From Streptomyces albofaciens JCM 4342 (GTDB lineage: Bacteria > Actinomycetota > Actinomycetes > Streptomycetales > Streptomycetaceae), in contig NZ_PDCM01000002.1 of assembly GCF_008634025.1 (NCBI RefSeq), positions 3,373,001-3,437,000 on the forward strand: a stretch of DNA of 64,000 nucleotides, in the 5' to 3' direction. Of this stretch, positions 42,964 through 53,106 are shown piece after piece (position 1 is the stretch's first letter; each line of letters starts with the position of its first letter). Below the pieces are notes generated by a model that worked only from the letters and a program-made list of their open reading frames with translations, searched no databases and was not told where the DNA came from. The position numbers were made by a program, and so were the translations under genes.

Positions 42964-43596
42964 ATGACCTTCATGGCCTCCGCACAGGAAACCGCCGCGC
43001 AGCCCGCCGCACCCAAGGTCGGACTGCGCGAACGGAAGAAGATCCAGACCCGGCAGGCGATCCGCCGGGCCGCCTACCGGCTCTTCGAGGAGCGGGGATA
43101 CGAGGCGACCCACGTCGACCGGATCGCCGAGGCCGCCGACGTCTCCCCCAGCACGGTCTTCCGCTACTTCCCCACCAAGGAGGACATCGTGCTCACCGAC
43201 GAGTACGACGCACTCCTGGAGGCCGGTCTGCGGGCCCGGCCCGCCGACGAGACGGTGGCCGAGTCGCTGCGGCACGTCGCCGTCGAGTCGCTGCGGCACA
43301 TCGCCGGCGAGGAGCGCGCCGAACTGGTCCAGCGCGTCCGGCTCATCCGGGAGGTACCGGCGATCCGCGGCCGTACGGCGGAGAACGCCGCGCGGCACAC
43401 CGAGCTGATCGGCACCGTACTGGCGGAACGCACCGGGCGGCCCGCCGACGACCTGGAGGTCCGGGTGATCGCCTCGGCCGTCCTGGCGGCCCTCCAGGAG
43501 GCGTTGCTGCGCTGGGTGGCGGACGGGCAGCGGGACGATCTCGAAGAGCTGGTCAACCGGACGATGGATGTGCTGGCGCGGGGGCTGCGGCTCTGA
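42964..43596 (+). CDS. TetR-family transcriptional regulator
   Basis: The predicted protein has 210 residues. The HTH reads LRERKKIQTRQAIRRAAYRL, YEATHVDRIAEAADVSPSTVFRYFPTKED. The C-terminal domain resembles the MftR/AcrR-type fold (LIREVPAIRGRTAENAARH, VIASAVLAALQEALLRWV). Starts at 42964 (ATG, MTFMAS) and 42973 (second Met) are both possible. Divergent from the small membrane protein gene with a palindrome between, so autoregulation is likely. Ligand unknown. Confidence 0.87.
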   Translation: MTFMASAQETAAQPAAPKVGLRERKKIQTRQAIRRAAYRLFEERGYEATHVDRIAEAADVSPSTVFRYFPTKEDIVLTDEYDALLEAGLRARPADETVAESLRHVAVESLRHIAGEERAELVQRVRLIREVPAIRGRTAENAARHTELIGTVLAERTGRPADDLEVRVIASAVLAALQEALLRWVADGQRDDLEELVNRTMDVLARGLRL

Positions 43597-43615
43597 GGGG
43601 GCGGCAAGAGCCCAG

Positions 43616-43733
43616 GACTCCCGTGAAAGCTCTCCCCTGCTCCCGGAGGGCTCCCGTAAGAGTTCGCCCCCTACTCCCTGAGAGCCCTCCCAACGAGAGC
43701 TCTCCCCTACTCCCTGAGAGCCCTCCCGTACGG
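43616..43733. repeat. ~35-bp tandem repeat between convergent tetR and merR
   Basis: Units at 43616, 43649 and 43684 plus a partial at 43720 share agctctcccctactccctga-type cores. The last partial unit enters the 3' end of merR. Confidence 0.85.
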
Positions 43734-44174
43734 AGCCACCCGCCCCGGCACCCTGGCCGGTTCCCCGAGCTGCCGGGCCAGCCGGCCGCGCAGCCTCGTC
43801 AGCCGCTCTATCCGGGCGTCCAGGTCGGCCAGCCGGCGGCGGGCCACCGCTTCCGCCGCGCGGCAGTCGTCCCGCCCGGGGCCGTCCTCGTGGTCGCCCT
43901 CCGCGCCGTCGCGGGCGCCGTTCCCCGGGGCGAACAGCGCGGCGACGCCGCCCGGCGGCAGCGAGTCGAGCAGCGGCGCGAACGACCGGATGTCCCCCAC
44001 GGTCAGCCCCGCGTCGAGCAGTTCGCGCACCGTACGCAGGCGGTGTACGTCCTCCGGCGCGTAGACCCGGTGGCCGGACGGCGTGCGCCCGGCGGTCACC
44101 AGCCCCTGCTCCTCGTAGTAGCGCAGTGCCCTGGCCGTCATGCCTGCGGCGGCCGCGGCGTCCCCGATGCGCAT
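43707..44174 (-). CDS. MerR-family transcriptional regulator
   Basis: The predicted protein has 155 residues. The N-terminal winged helix (RIGDAAAAAGMTARALRYYEEQG, RTPSGHRVYAPEDVHRL) is followed by a dimerisation coiled coil (ARRRLADLDARIERLTRLRGRL). No Cys cluster for metal binding is seen. GGGGAGGA precedes the ATG at 44174. The C-terminal residues are encoded within the tandem repeat, so length may vary between strains. The adjacent oxidoreductase gene on the same strand is a candidate target. Confidence 0.85.
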   Translation of the reverse strand: MRIGDAAAAAGMTARALRYYEEQGLVTAGRTPSGHRVYAPEDVHRLRTVRELLDAGLTVGDIRSFAPLLDSLPPGGVAALFAPGNGARDGAEGDHEDGPGRDDCRAAEAVARRRLADLDARIERLTRLRGRLARQLGEPARVPGRVAPYGRALRE

Positions 44175-44310
44175 CCGGTCCTCCCCCGACGGGGCCCGGC
44201 CGGTGGTGCCCCGCTGCGTACGTCGTGCCACTCAGACCGTACGCCGTCCTCCTCGGACCGTATGCGGTCGGCCGGGGACGCACCGGCGGGCCCGCGCCGC
44301 GGGCGGCCGC

Positions 44311-45336
44311 TCAGAGCTCCACGAGCACGGCGCCCATGTGCCGCCCCTCGATCAGCTCCATGAGGGCGCGCGGCGCCTGCTCGATGCCGTGCAGCCGGGC
44401 GTGCGGGAACGTGAGCGTGCCGTCCCGCAGCCCGCGCCCGAACTCCTCGTTCCACTCGGGGATCAGGTCGAGGTGGTCGTAGAGCGCGACGCCCCGCAGG
44501 GTCACGCTGCGGGCCAGCAGCGACAGGGTGTCGATCTCGGTGGTGTGCGCTCCCGCATCGGAGAGCTGGGTGGACAGCGCGCCGACGAGCGCGATACGGG
44601 CGCCGCGGTTGGCGAGCGCGATGGCGGCCTGCAACTGCTCGCCGCCCACGTTGTCGAAGACCGCGTCGACGCCGTCGGGGGCGGCCGCGCGCAACTGTTC
44701 CTCGATGGGGCCCGCGCCGCGGATCACCGCCGCGTCGTACCCCAGCTCCTTGACCAGGATGTCGGCCTTGCGCTGTGACCCCGTACTGCCGATGATCCGT
44801 GCGGCGCCCCGCAGCCGGGCGATCTGACCGGCCAGCGACCCCACGCCGCCGGCCGCGCCGGTCACGAAAACGGTGTCACCCGCGCGTACTTCGGCACCTC
44901 GTACCACCCCCATGTAGGCGGTGGGACCCTGGGAGAGGTACGCGGCCGGGTCGGGCAGCAGGTCCCGGTCCCGGCGCTGTACGGCGGTGGCGTCCACAAG
45001 GGCGTACTCCCGCCAGCCGAAGTGGTGTTCCACCAGGTCGCCGGGGGTGAGATCGGTGCCGGGGGCCTCGACCACCACTCCGATGGCCGAGCCGTACAGC
45101 GGTTCGCCGACCACGAAGGACGGCATCGGGACGGCGGTGACCTCGTCCATCAGCGTGCGCATCACGGCGGCGACGGCCATGGTCGTGTTGCGCACGAGCA
45201 CCTGGCCCGGGCCCGGCCGGGGCACCGGCACCTCGGCCACCTCGAAGAGGTCGTCGGTGACCGGCCCCTGCGGGCGGGCGGCCAGGCGGACTTCGCGGTG
45301 GGTGGCGGGCAGACCGCCTTCAGTACGGTTCGTCAT
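44311..45336 (-). CDS. NADP-dependent medium-chain oxidoreductase (CurA/leukotriene-B4-dehydrogenase-like)
   Basis: The predicted protein has 341 residues and is a zinc-independent MDR. The catalytic-domain N-terminus reads RPGPGQVLVRNTTMAV. The Rossmann motif is TGAAGGVGSLAGQIARLRG, with GSTGSQRK for NADP phosphate binding. FDNVGGEQLQAAIAL and GVALYDHLDLIPEW complete the PTGR/CurA pattern. It reduces activated double bonds of enones or enals. The structural zinc cysteines of alcohol dehydrogenases are absent. It is transcribed towards merR with a 136-bp gap. Confidence 0.88.
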   Translation of the reverse strand: MTNRTEGGLPATHREVRLAARPQGPVTDDLFEVAEVPVPRPGPGQVLVRNTTMAVAAVMRTLMDEVTAVPMPSFVVGEPLYGSAIGVVVEAPGTDLTPGDLVEHHFGWREYALVDATAVQRRDRDLLPDPAAYLSQGPTAYMGVVRGAEVRAGDTVFVTGAAGGVGSLAGQIARLRGAARIIGSTGSQRKADILVKELGYDAAVIRGAGPIEEQLRAAAPDGVDAVFDNVGGEQLQAAIALANRGARIALVGALSTQLSDAGAHTTEIDTLSLLARSVTLRGVALYDHLDLIPEWNEEFGRGLRDGTLTFPHARLHGIEQAPRALMELIEGRHMGAVLVEL

Positions 45337-45480
45337 GCCGTCACGCTAGAACTTGACGCCCGCGTGAAGTACAAGTCGGCTGCTGGACCTAGGACTTTGG
45401 GCCAAGGGCGCGCTTCCCACAAGGAGCGCGAGCCGGGTCCCGCGCGGTCCGGCCCCCTCGGCCTCCCCTCGGCCTCTCCC

Positions 45481-47517
<2,037 letters not shown>

Positions 47518-47778
47518 ACGGACCAGCCTCTCACAGCGCCCGCCCCCATCGGCGGGGCCCGCGCGGGCCCGCCCCGCGCGCCTCGCTCGGCGAACCGTGC
47601 TCATGCGTCATCACGGGGAGAACGGCTGCCGCGCCCTTCCCCGTCACCGTCGCCCTGGGGACCGTCTGACGGCGCCGGCACCGGTGACACGCCGGGTGAC
47701 CGGCCGACAGCACCACGGGAACACCGAGCCGCCCCGGCCGCTCGACGGCGCCCGGAGACCGGCCCGCGCTCCGGGCCG

Positions 47779-49089
47779 TCACGCCACCGCCGCCTCGCCG
47801 GTACGGATCTCGACCGGGCGGCGGGACAGAGCGCGTACGTCGTCGAGCATGAGCGGCGCGGCGGCGACGGCGAGGATCGCGGCGGCGCTGAGGCCCAGCG
47901 CGACGTTCAGCCCCACCGCTTGTACCGCCGGGCCGACGAGGACGTACCCGAGGGGCACCAGCGCCAAGGGGCCCACGTTCGAGAAGGACAGGACGCGGCT
48001 GAGTTCTTCCACGGGGATGCTCTCCTGCATCAGGCCGGTCCAGGTCACCATCGCCGTGTCCACCCCGGCGCCCGCGATCAGCATGGCCAGGGACAGGACC
48101 GCCAGTCGCCCGTGCGTGGCCATCACCAGGACCGGGAGGGCCATCGTCGCGATGCACCCGCAGATGAGCGGACCGGCCCGGCGCGGGCGCCAGGCCACGG
48201 CCGCCGCCGATCCCGCGGCCAGTCCGGCCGCGAGCGCGGTGACCGCCAGGCCCCAGGCCCGCGGGCCGCCCAGTTCCTCGTTCGCGTAGACCGGGCCCAT
48301 GACCTGGGCGCTCGCCAGCCACACCATCAGGGCGACGGCGTTTTGCAGGACCATCACCCACAGCCACCGCCGGCTCTTGAAGACCCGCCAGCCTGCGATC
48401 ACATCATGGATGACCTTGGTCTGTCCGGCGTCCTCCTTTCGCAGCAGCGGAACACCGACCCGCGAGAGCAGCAGCGCCGCGCCGAAGAAACTCAGCGCGT
48501 CGCAGGCGATGGCCCAGCCCGGACCCGCGAACGCGACCACCACCCCGCCCACCGCGCGCCCCGCCATCTTCGAGGCGTTCTGCGGAAACCTGACCAGGGC
48601 ATTGGCCTGTTGTCTCAGCTCGGGTCCGACGATCTGCGGGACGACGCTCTGCTGCGCCGGGACGAAGAAGCCATTGGCGGCGCCGGTCACCAGCGCCAAC
48701 AGCGTCAGGTGCCATACCTGGGCGATTCCGCCGAGAAGGAGAACCACGGCCGCCGCCTGGGCCAGCCCGGAGACCAGATGCGCGCTCACCATGACGCGTT
48801 CCGTCGAGGTCCGATAGGCGGCCGCGCCACCGACCACTGCCAGCAGCGGCTGCGGAATCATCCGCGCGGCGAGCACCAGCCCCAGGCTGCCGGGTCCGCC
48901 CCCGACGTCGAATACCGCGAAAGCAAGAGCGACGACGGAAATGTCGGAACCCAGCTGCGACAGCACCTGTCCCGTCCAGTACAGCCGGTACGGCCGGTTC
49001 CGCGCCAGCGCGCCCACCCCGCGCAAACCGCCCGGGCCCACACCGCTTCGGCCTTTCCTCTCTTTGGCACCGAGCACCGGCAACGCCAA
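47779..49089 (-). CDS. MFS exporter of the dioxygenase/radical-SAM cluster (DHA3-like)
   Basis: About 436 residues and 12 membrane segments, most like the MefA/EntS (DHA3) drug and siderophore exporters: RLYWTGQVLSQLGSDISVVALAFAVF in parts, NGFFVPAQQSVVPQ, RFPQNASKMAGRAVGGVVVA and LIAGAGVDTAMVTWTGLMQ. It is the last gene of the seven-gene operon and likely exports the product, giving self-protection. The start is uncertain: TTG codons at 49089 and 49083 and a GTG at 49077 all follow a GGAGG. The gap after the PCP-TE stop is only 21 bp. Confidence 0.85.
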   Translation of the reverse strand: MALPVLGAKERKGRSGVGPGGLRGVGALARNRPYRLYWTGQVLSQLGSDISVVALAFAVFDVGGGPGSLGLVLAARMIPQPLLAVVGGAAAYRTSTERVMVSAHLVSGLAQAAAVVLLLGGIAQVWHLTLLALVTGAANGFFVPAQQSVVPQIVGPELRQQANALVRFPQNASKMAGRAVGGVVVAFAGPGWAIACDALSFFGAALLLSRVGVPLLRKEDAGQTKVIHDVIAGWRVFKSRRWLWVMVLQNAVALMVWLASAQVMGPVYANEELGGPRAWGLAVTALAAGLAAGSAAAVAWRPRRAGPLICGCIATMALPVLVMATHGRLAVLSLAMLIAGAGVDTAMVTWTGLMQESIPVEELSRVLSFSNVGPLALVPLGYVLVGPAVQAVGLNVALGLSAAAILAVAAAPLMLDDVRALSRRPVEIRTGEAAVA

Positions 49090-49110
49090 CAGCCTCCGCT
49101 TCGCTCCGCG

Positions 49111-50238
49111 TCAGAGTTCCGCGAGCAACTCCGCGAGTACCCCGGCGATGTCCGCCAGTGGGCCCGGCCGGGTCATCTCCAGGTGGGAACATTCCACGGG
49201 GTATTCAGTGACCGGGCCTTGCACGAACGGCTGCCAGTTCTTCCCGCGACGGCCGTTCGTCTCACCTTGTGTGGCGGAGAAATACGCCATGGGTCCTTTG
49301 AACTGCACGGCGGGGACGTACCGCCGGGACAGTGCGTAATGGCGTCGATGCGCCTCGAACATGCGATGGAAGGTGCGCTGTCCCAAAAGCCCGTAGGGGC
49401 TTCCGGACGCAGCCAGTTCGCTCCGGAGGGTTTCGAGGTCCAGCGCGGACGCCTCTGGCGGCCGGTCAGTGGCACCAGGCGATGCGGCCTTGTCGTCGAG
49501 TTCCCCGAGCATCATCAGGAAATACCGTCTGACGGCGTTTTCCAGTACGAATCCATCGGACTCGCCGGCTGCCGGAATCTCCCGGCGCTCCTGCGGTGGC
49601 GGTGGCGGCGCGCTGTCGAGCAGGGCGAGGAATGCCACGCCCTCTCCGGCCTGCTGAAGCCGCACCGCTGCTTCGAACGCCACCCGCCCTCCGAACGACC
49701 AGCCCAGGACGTGGTACGGGCCGTGCCGCTGCACCTTCCTGATCTGCTGGACGTAATCGGCTGCCATCTCCTCCACCGATTCCGGTAGCGCGCCACCGCT
49801 CAGGACACGCGACTGCAAGCCGTAGACCGGCCTGTCCCGCAGATGGCGCAGCAGTCCGGAATAGCCCCAGCTCAGGCCGGAAGCGGGGTGGATACAGAAC
49901 AGTGGCGGTTTCGTGCCGAGCGTGCGCAGCGGCAGTACGACATCGAGTGCGGCACCGGCGTCCGCGGGCACCTCGCACCGGCCGGCCAGCGCGGCGACGG
50001 TGGGGTGCTCGTAGACCGTGTTCAGCGCGATGTCGAAGCCGAGCGTGTCGCGGATCGACTCGATGAGTTCCACGACACCGAGTGAATCCCCGCCGTTCTC
50101 GAAGAAGTCGTCCTCGATACCGACCCGGTCCAGCCGCAGCGCCTCCGCGAACAGTGAGCACAGCGTGTGCTCCTGGGGAGTACGCGGATTCCGGTACGAG
50201 CTGCCGCCCGCCTCGTGTTCGCGCGCCGTGACCGTCAT
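49111..50238 (-). CDS. free-standing peptidyl carrier protein-thioesterase didomain
   Basis: The predicted protein has 375 residues. Residues ~20-88 are a carrier domain with DDFFENGGDSLGVVELI, where Ser52 would carry phosphopantetheine. From ~100 a type I thioesterase follows: PLFCIHPASGLSWGY, nucleophile GWSFGG (Ser181), an acid candidate in LLDSAPPPPP and a C-terminal His in ECSHLEM. This is the end of an NRPS module without condensation or adenylation domains. The substrate must be activated elsewhere. The ATG at 50238 overlaps the upstream dioxygenase stop by 4 bp. Confidence 0.92.
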   Translation of the reverse strand: MTVTAREHEAGGSSYRNPRTPQEHTLCSLFAEALRLDRVGIEDDFFENGGDSLGVVELIESIRDTLGFDIALNTVYEHPTVAALAGRCEVPADAGAALDVVLPLRTLGTKPPLFCIHPASGLSWGYSGLLRHLRDRPVYGLQSRVLSGGALPESVEEMAADYVQQIRKVQRHGPYHVLGWSFGGRVAFEAAVRLQQAGEGVAFLALLDSAPPPPPQERREIPAAGESDGFVLENAVRRYFLMMLGELDDKAASPGATDRPPEASALDLETLRSELAASGSPYGLLGQRTFHRMFEAHRRHYALSRRYVPAVQFKGPMAYFSATQGETNGRRGKNWQPFVQGPVTEYPVECSHLEMTRPGPLADIAGVLAELLAEL

Positions 50239-51068
50239 CGCGCCGCCTCCGCCGGAACCTGGTCGGCACGACCCGATGTGACGGCATCGGGAGCGAACCG
50301 CAGGACGCCTTTCAGCAGGCAGCGCTCACCGTAGAACGAGTTGCGGCCGTGCAGCAGGCGGCGGTTGTGCATGAACACGGCTTCCCCCGGCGTCAGCAGA
50401 ACCGGCTTCGCCAGCCCGCCGTCCACGACCTGGTGCTCACAGAAGTCCGCGAAGCGACGCGCCATTTCGATCACTTCGGGCGGGTTCCCGGCGGAGACGC
50501 GGGTGCTGCTCCAGTTGAACGAAGGGATTCCCTGGTCGTAGTAGAGGATCGTGGAGACGCGGCGCTTCTCGCCCTTCTCGAAGAGCACCTCCGTCTCCAG
50601 GAGTTGCTGGAACAGCCCGGGGTCGAAAACCGACAGGTAGTCGAACACTTCGGACCCGTCGGCGACTACTGTCGCGCCGCCGAACCGCGCCTGCTGCACA
50701 CAGTAGAAGAAGAAGATGTCGAATTCGACGTCGGTGTACGCTCCGTCGATGTGAAGTGGCATCCGGGTGTTGCCATAGCGGTACAGCGACTGGTCGACCG
50801 CGGCGGGGTCGTACCGGATGTCCAGCCAGCCGGCGGATTCCAGAGAAGCGGTCCGCGCGTCTTCGTTCTTGAAGTGGAAATCGCCGAGCCGCGAAGCCAG
50901 TCCGTGATAGAAGGCCCCGTGGTCGACCTCTTCGGGAACACCGGAGACCCTGACGACTTTCGTGCGGCTCAGTGCCGCGGATACGTCCTCGGCGCACTGT
51001 TCCGCGCTCCGGTACCGCACCGTGGCGTAGAAGTCGGTGAGCGTCTGCATGGTCCGGTCCGCTCTCAT
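50235..51068 (-). CDS. TauD-superfamily Fe(II)/2-oxoglutarate dioxygenase (dioxygenase 1)
   Basis: The predicted protein has 277 residues. The metal triad begins MPLHIDGAY (His106, Asp108). The distal His is in HNRRLLHGRNSF and the 2-oxoglutarate Arg candidate in GERCLLKG, a spacing like gamma-butyrobetaine-hydroxylase relatives. It should use Fe(II), O2 and 2-oxoglutarate to hydroxylate, desaturate or cyclise a substrate, possibly tethered to the carrier protein encoded next. The ATG at 51068 overlaps the preceding dioxygenase stop (ATGA). Third-codon positions contain more A/T than in flanking housekeeping genes. Confidence 0.88.
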   Translation of the reverse strand: MRADRTMQTLTDFYATVRYRSAEQCAEDVSAALSRTKVVRVSGVPEEVDHGAFYHGLASRLGDFHFKNEDARTASLESAGWLDIRYDPAAVDQSLYRYGNTRMPLHIDGAYTDVEFDIFFFYCVQQARFGGATVVADGSEVFDYLSVFDPGLFQQLLETEVLFEKGEKRRVSTILYYDQGIPSFNWSSTRVSAGNPPEVIEMARRFADFCEHQVVDGGLAKPVLLTPGEAVFMHNRRLLHGRNSFYGERCLLKGVLRFAPDAVTSGRADQVPAEAAR

Positions 51069-52003
51069 GGCGTTTCCTGCCCCCGGCGTGTCGGGCGGCA
51101 ACCGTCGGTGATCTGGACCCGGTGGATCTCACGGCGCAGGCCCGGGTAGTCGTTGAGCGCCTTGTGCTGGACACAGCGGTTGTCCAGCACCACCACGGTT
51201 CCGCGCGTCCAACGGATCCGTGCGGTGAATTCCTCCCGCACGACATGGCCCGCCAGGAAGTCGATCAGCGGCTGCGCCGCGTCGCGCGGAAGACCGGCCA
51301 CACCCGACATGTGGCAGGCGCTGACGTAGAGCGTCGGCAGTCCGGTTTCCGGATGGACACGGACGAGGGGGTGCCGGAACTCCTGGTCGGCGCGCGTCCT
51401 GTCCGCCACCCGGGTCACGTCCCCCAACTCCAGTCCGGCCGCGGCGCTGCCGTGGACCTTGGTCGCCGTGAACACCCCGTCCAAGCCCTGGATGCGGCTC
51501 TTGACGTCCTGGGGGAGCGCCTCGTACGCGGCGGTCATATCGGCCACCAGGGTGTCGCCGCCACTCTCGGGAATATCGATCCCCATGATCACCGTGTGCG
51601 ACGGCGGAATCTCGTGGTAGGGGGAATCGGTGTGCCAGACGCCGCCGAAGTTCCCCCGGCTCTCCGGCTCCTTGATGATGCGCAGAATCTCCGGAAGACC
51701 CTCCATCGGTTCGCCGAACGGGTAGGGAGTGACCGTCCCGAAGCGTCGTGCGAAACCGAGGAACTGCGCGGGGGAAAGGTGTGCCTGGCCCCTGATGCAC
51801 AGCACATGTCTGTCGCGCAGGATGCCGGCGAGAGCGGTGAAAGCGGCATCATCGAGAGCGGCGAGGTCCACCCCGGTGATCTCCGCACCGAACGCGCCGT
51901 TCATGGCGGCCGTCCGAAGGCGCGCCGGCTGTTCGGCCGCCCCGGGCCCGGCTCCCGGCGGCGCCGTGGAAATCGGAGTGTGCGTGCTCGTCCCGGACGT
52001 CAC
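51065..52003 (-). CDS. TauD/TfdA-family Fe(II)/2-oxoglutarate dioxygenase (dioxygenase 2)
   Basis: The predicted protein has 312 residues and is the most canonical TauD-like member of the cluster: ITGVDLAALDD at the N-terminus, GVWHTDSPYHEIPP (His124, Asp126), and DNRCVQHKALNDYPGLRREI with the distal His and 2-oxoglutarate-binding Arg. The first ~30 residues are Pro/Thr/Ala-rich. The GTG start at 52003 overlaps the upstream gene stop by 4 bp (GTGA). Possible reactions are hydroxylation, desaturation or oxidative rearrangement; the substrate is not predictable from motifs. Confidence 0.92.
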   Translation of the reverse strand: MTSGTSTHTPISTAPPGAGPGAAEQPARLRTAAMNGAFGAEITGVDLAALDDAAFTALAGILRDRHVLCIRGQAHLSPAQFLGFARRFGTVTPYPFGEPMEGLPEILRIIKEPESRGNFGGVWHTDSPYHEIPPSHTVIMGIDIPESGGDTLVADMTAAYEALPQDVKSRIQGLDGVFTATKVHGSAAAGLELGDVTRVADRTRADQEFRHPLVRVHPETGLPTLYVSACHMSGVAGLPRDAAQPLIDFLAGHVVREEFTARIRWTRGTVVVLDNRCVQHKALNDYPGLRREIHRVQITDGCRPTRRGQETP

Positions 52004-53106
52004 GGCGCGCCTCCCGCCGGCATCGCGGCATCGCCCGCCGCGACGTGGTGCTCACCACCGGTCGGTTCGGATCCGATCGTGCGGTCCCAGTCGAGGGCGA
52101 CACCGCACTGGCGTGGCTTGGGGCGCTCCGCGTCGGACAGCACATCGGTGTGCAGGGGCACGGATTCGTGCCAGAGGGACCGGAGGAAATCGGGGTCGTT
52201 CTTCGACAGATAGGGGCTCTGCAATCCCGTGTACCGGGCCGGGACGCAGGTCAGGGTCGGCACCCGGAGATCGGGGTACAACCGGCCGCTCCACAGATCC
52301 TTCGTATCCGCCGTGGGGCGGCACGCCCGGTGGTCGATCGCGTCGAGGACCGGGGAGCCCGGAACGAAGCGCAGGCTGTTCTCCCCCATCGGGAAATCCC
52401 GGTCGCAGAAATAGGCCACGATGCGGTCCTGCCTGCGGGCAAGGGCTGCGTCGCGGAACGCGGCCGTCATGATGGTCGGTACGGCCACTCCGCCCACGTC
52501 GCGGTACTGCTCGATCGCCGTCAGCCGCATCCGCAATTGCGGCCTGCTGTCGAAGGCGCTGACCGAGACGCGCAGCTCCGCGCCGAGTTCCGCCAGGCGG
52601 ACGGCCGCTTCGTCCGGCAACGCCGTGAACACCTTGGTGATGAAGACCGTGTGATGGCCCGATTCCCTGATGAGCTCGGTCAGCCGTACGGCCTTCGGCC
52701 AGTCCCACGAGGCGTCGCTGTTCCAGCCGTTACGGAGGTAGCCCTGGGTGGCCGGAATCGCCGCCAGGTCGGCGCGGAACACCTCCTCGTCCAGCACGTT
52801 GGGCACCCGGGTGCCGAAGTCGTAGCCGGACTCGAAAGCCCCCTTGGCGGCGAAACAGCTGCCGTAGCAGACCTGGGAGGCCGGCAGGCAGCCCAGCATC
52901 AAGTCGGTGGTGAGCGAATCGAAGGGAAGCCCACCGGCACGGCCCGCACGGATAGGGCCGCCCTTCGGGACTTTCAGCGCGGCGCCCTTGCCGTAGGGCT
53001 GGTACGCGCCGGCCGCCAGCCGCCGCAGCCGTTTCGCCGCTTCGTCGCTCTCGCCGGTGAGTTCTGCCAGTTCCCCGGCCATCACCTCGGACTTCGCGGC
53101 AGTCAT
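52000..53106 (-). CDS. radical-SAM-like protein with atypical Cys motif (unassigned)
   Basis: The predicted protein has 368 residues and I do not recognise its family. Three Cys cluster at 73, 80 and 84 (GCLPASQVCYGSCFAAKG, spacing x6 and x3 instead of CxxxCxxC). After this come features reminiscent of a radical-SAM barrel: a GYLRNGWNSDASWDWP segment where the SAM-binding GE-type motif would lie, FITKVFTALPDEAAVRL, and LRVSVSAFDSRPQLRMRL. A C-terminal third has further Cys (YFCDRDF, HRACRP, LTCVPARY). It may be an Fe-S enzyme acting with the RlmN-like neighbour. Start and stop overlap both neighbours by 4 bp. Confidence 0.7.
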   Translation of the reverse strand: MTAAKSEVMAGELAELTGESDEAAKRLRRLAAGAYQPYGKGAALKVPKGGPIRAGRAGGLPFDSLTTDLMLGCLPASQVCYGSCFAAKGAFESGYDFGTRVPNVLDEEVFRADLAAIPATQGYLRNGWNSDASWDWPKAVRLTELIRESGHHTVFITKVFTALPDEAAVRLAELGAELRVSVSAFDSRPQLRMRLTAIEQYRDVGGVAVPTIMTAAFRDAALARRQDRIVAYFCDRDFPMGENSLRFVPGSPVLDAIDHRACRPTADTKDLWSGRLYPDLRVPTLTCVPARYTGLQSPYLSKNDPDFLRSLWHESVPLHTDVLSDAERPKPRQCGVALDWDRTIGSEPTGGEHHVAAGDAAMPAGGAP

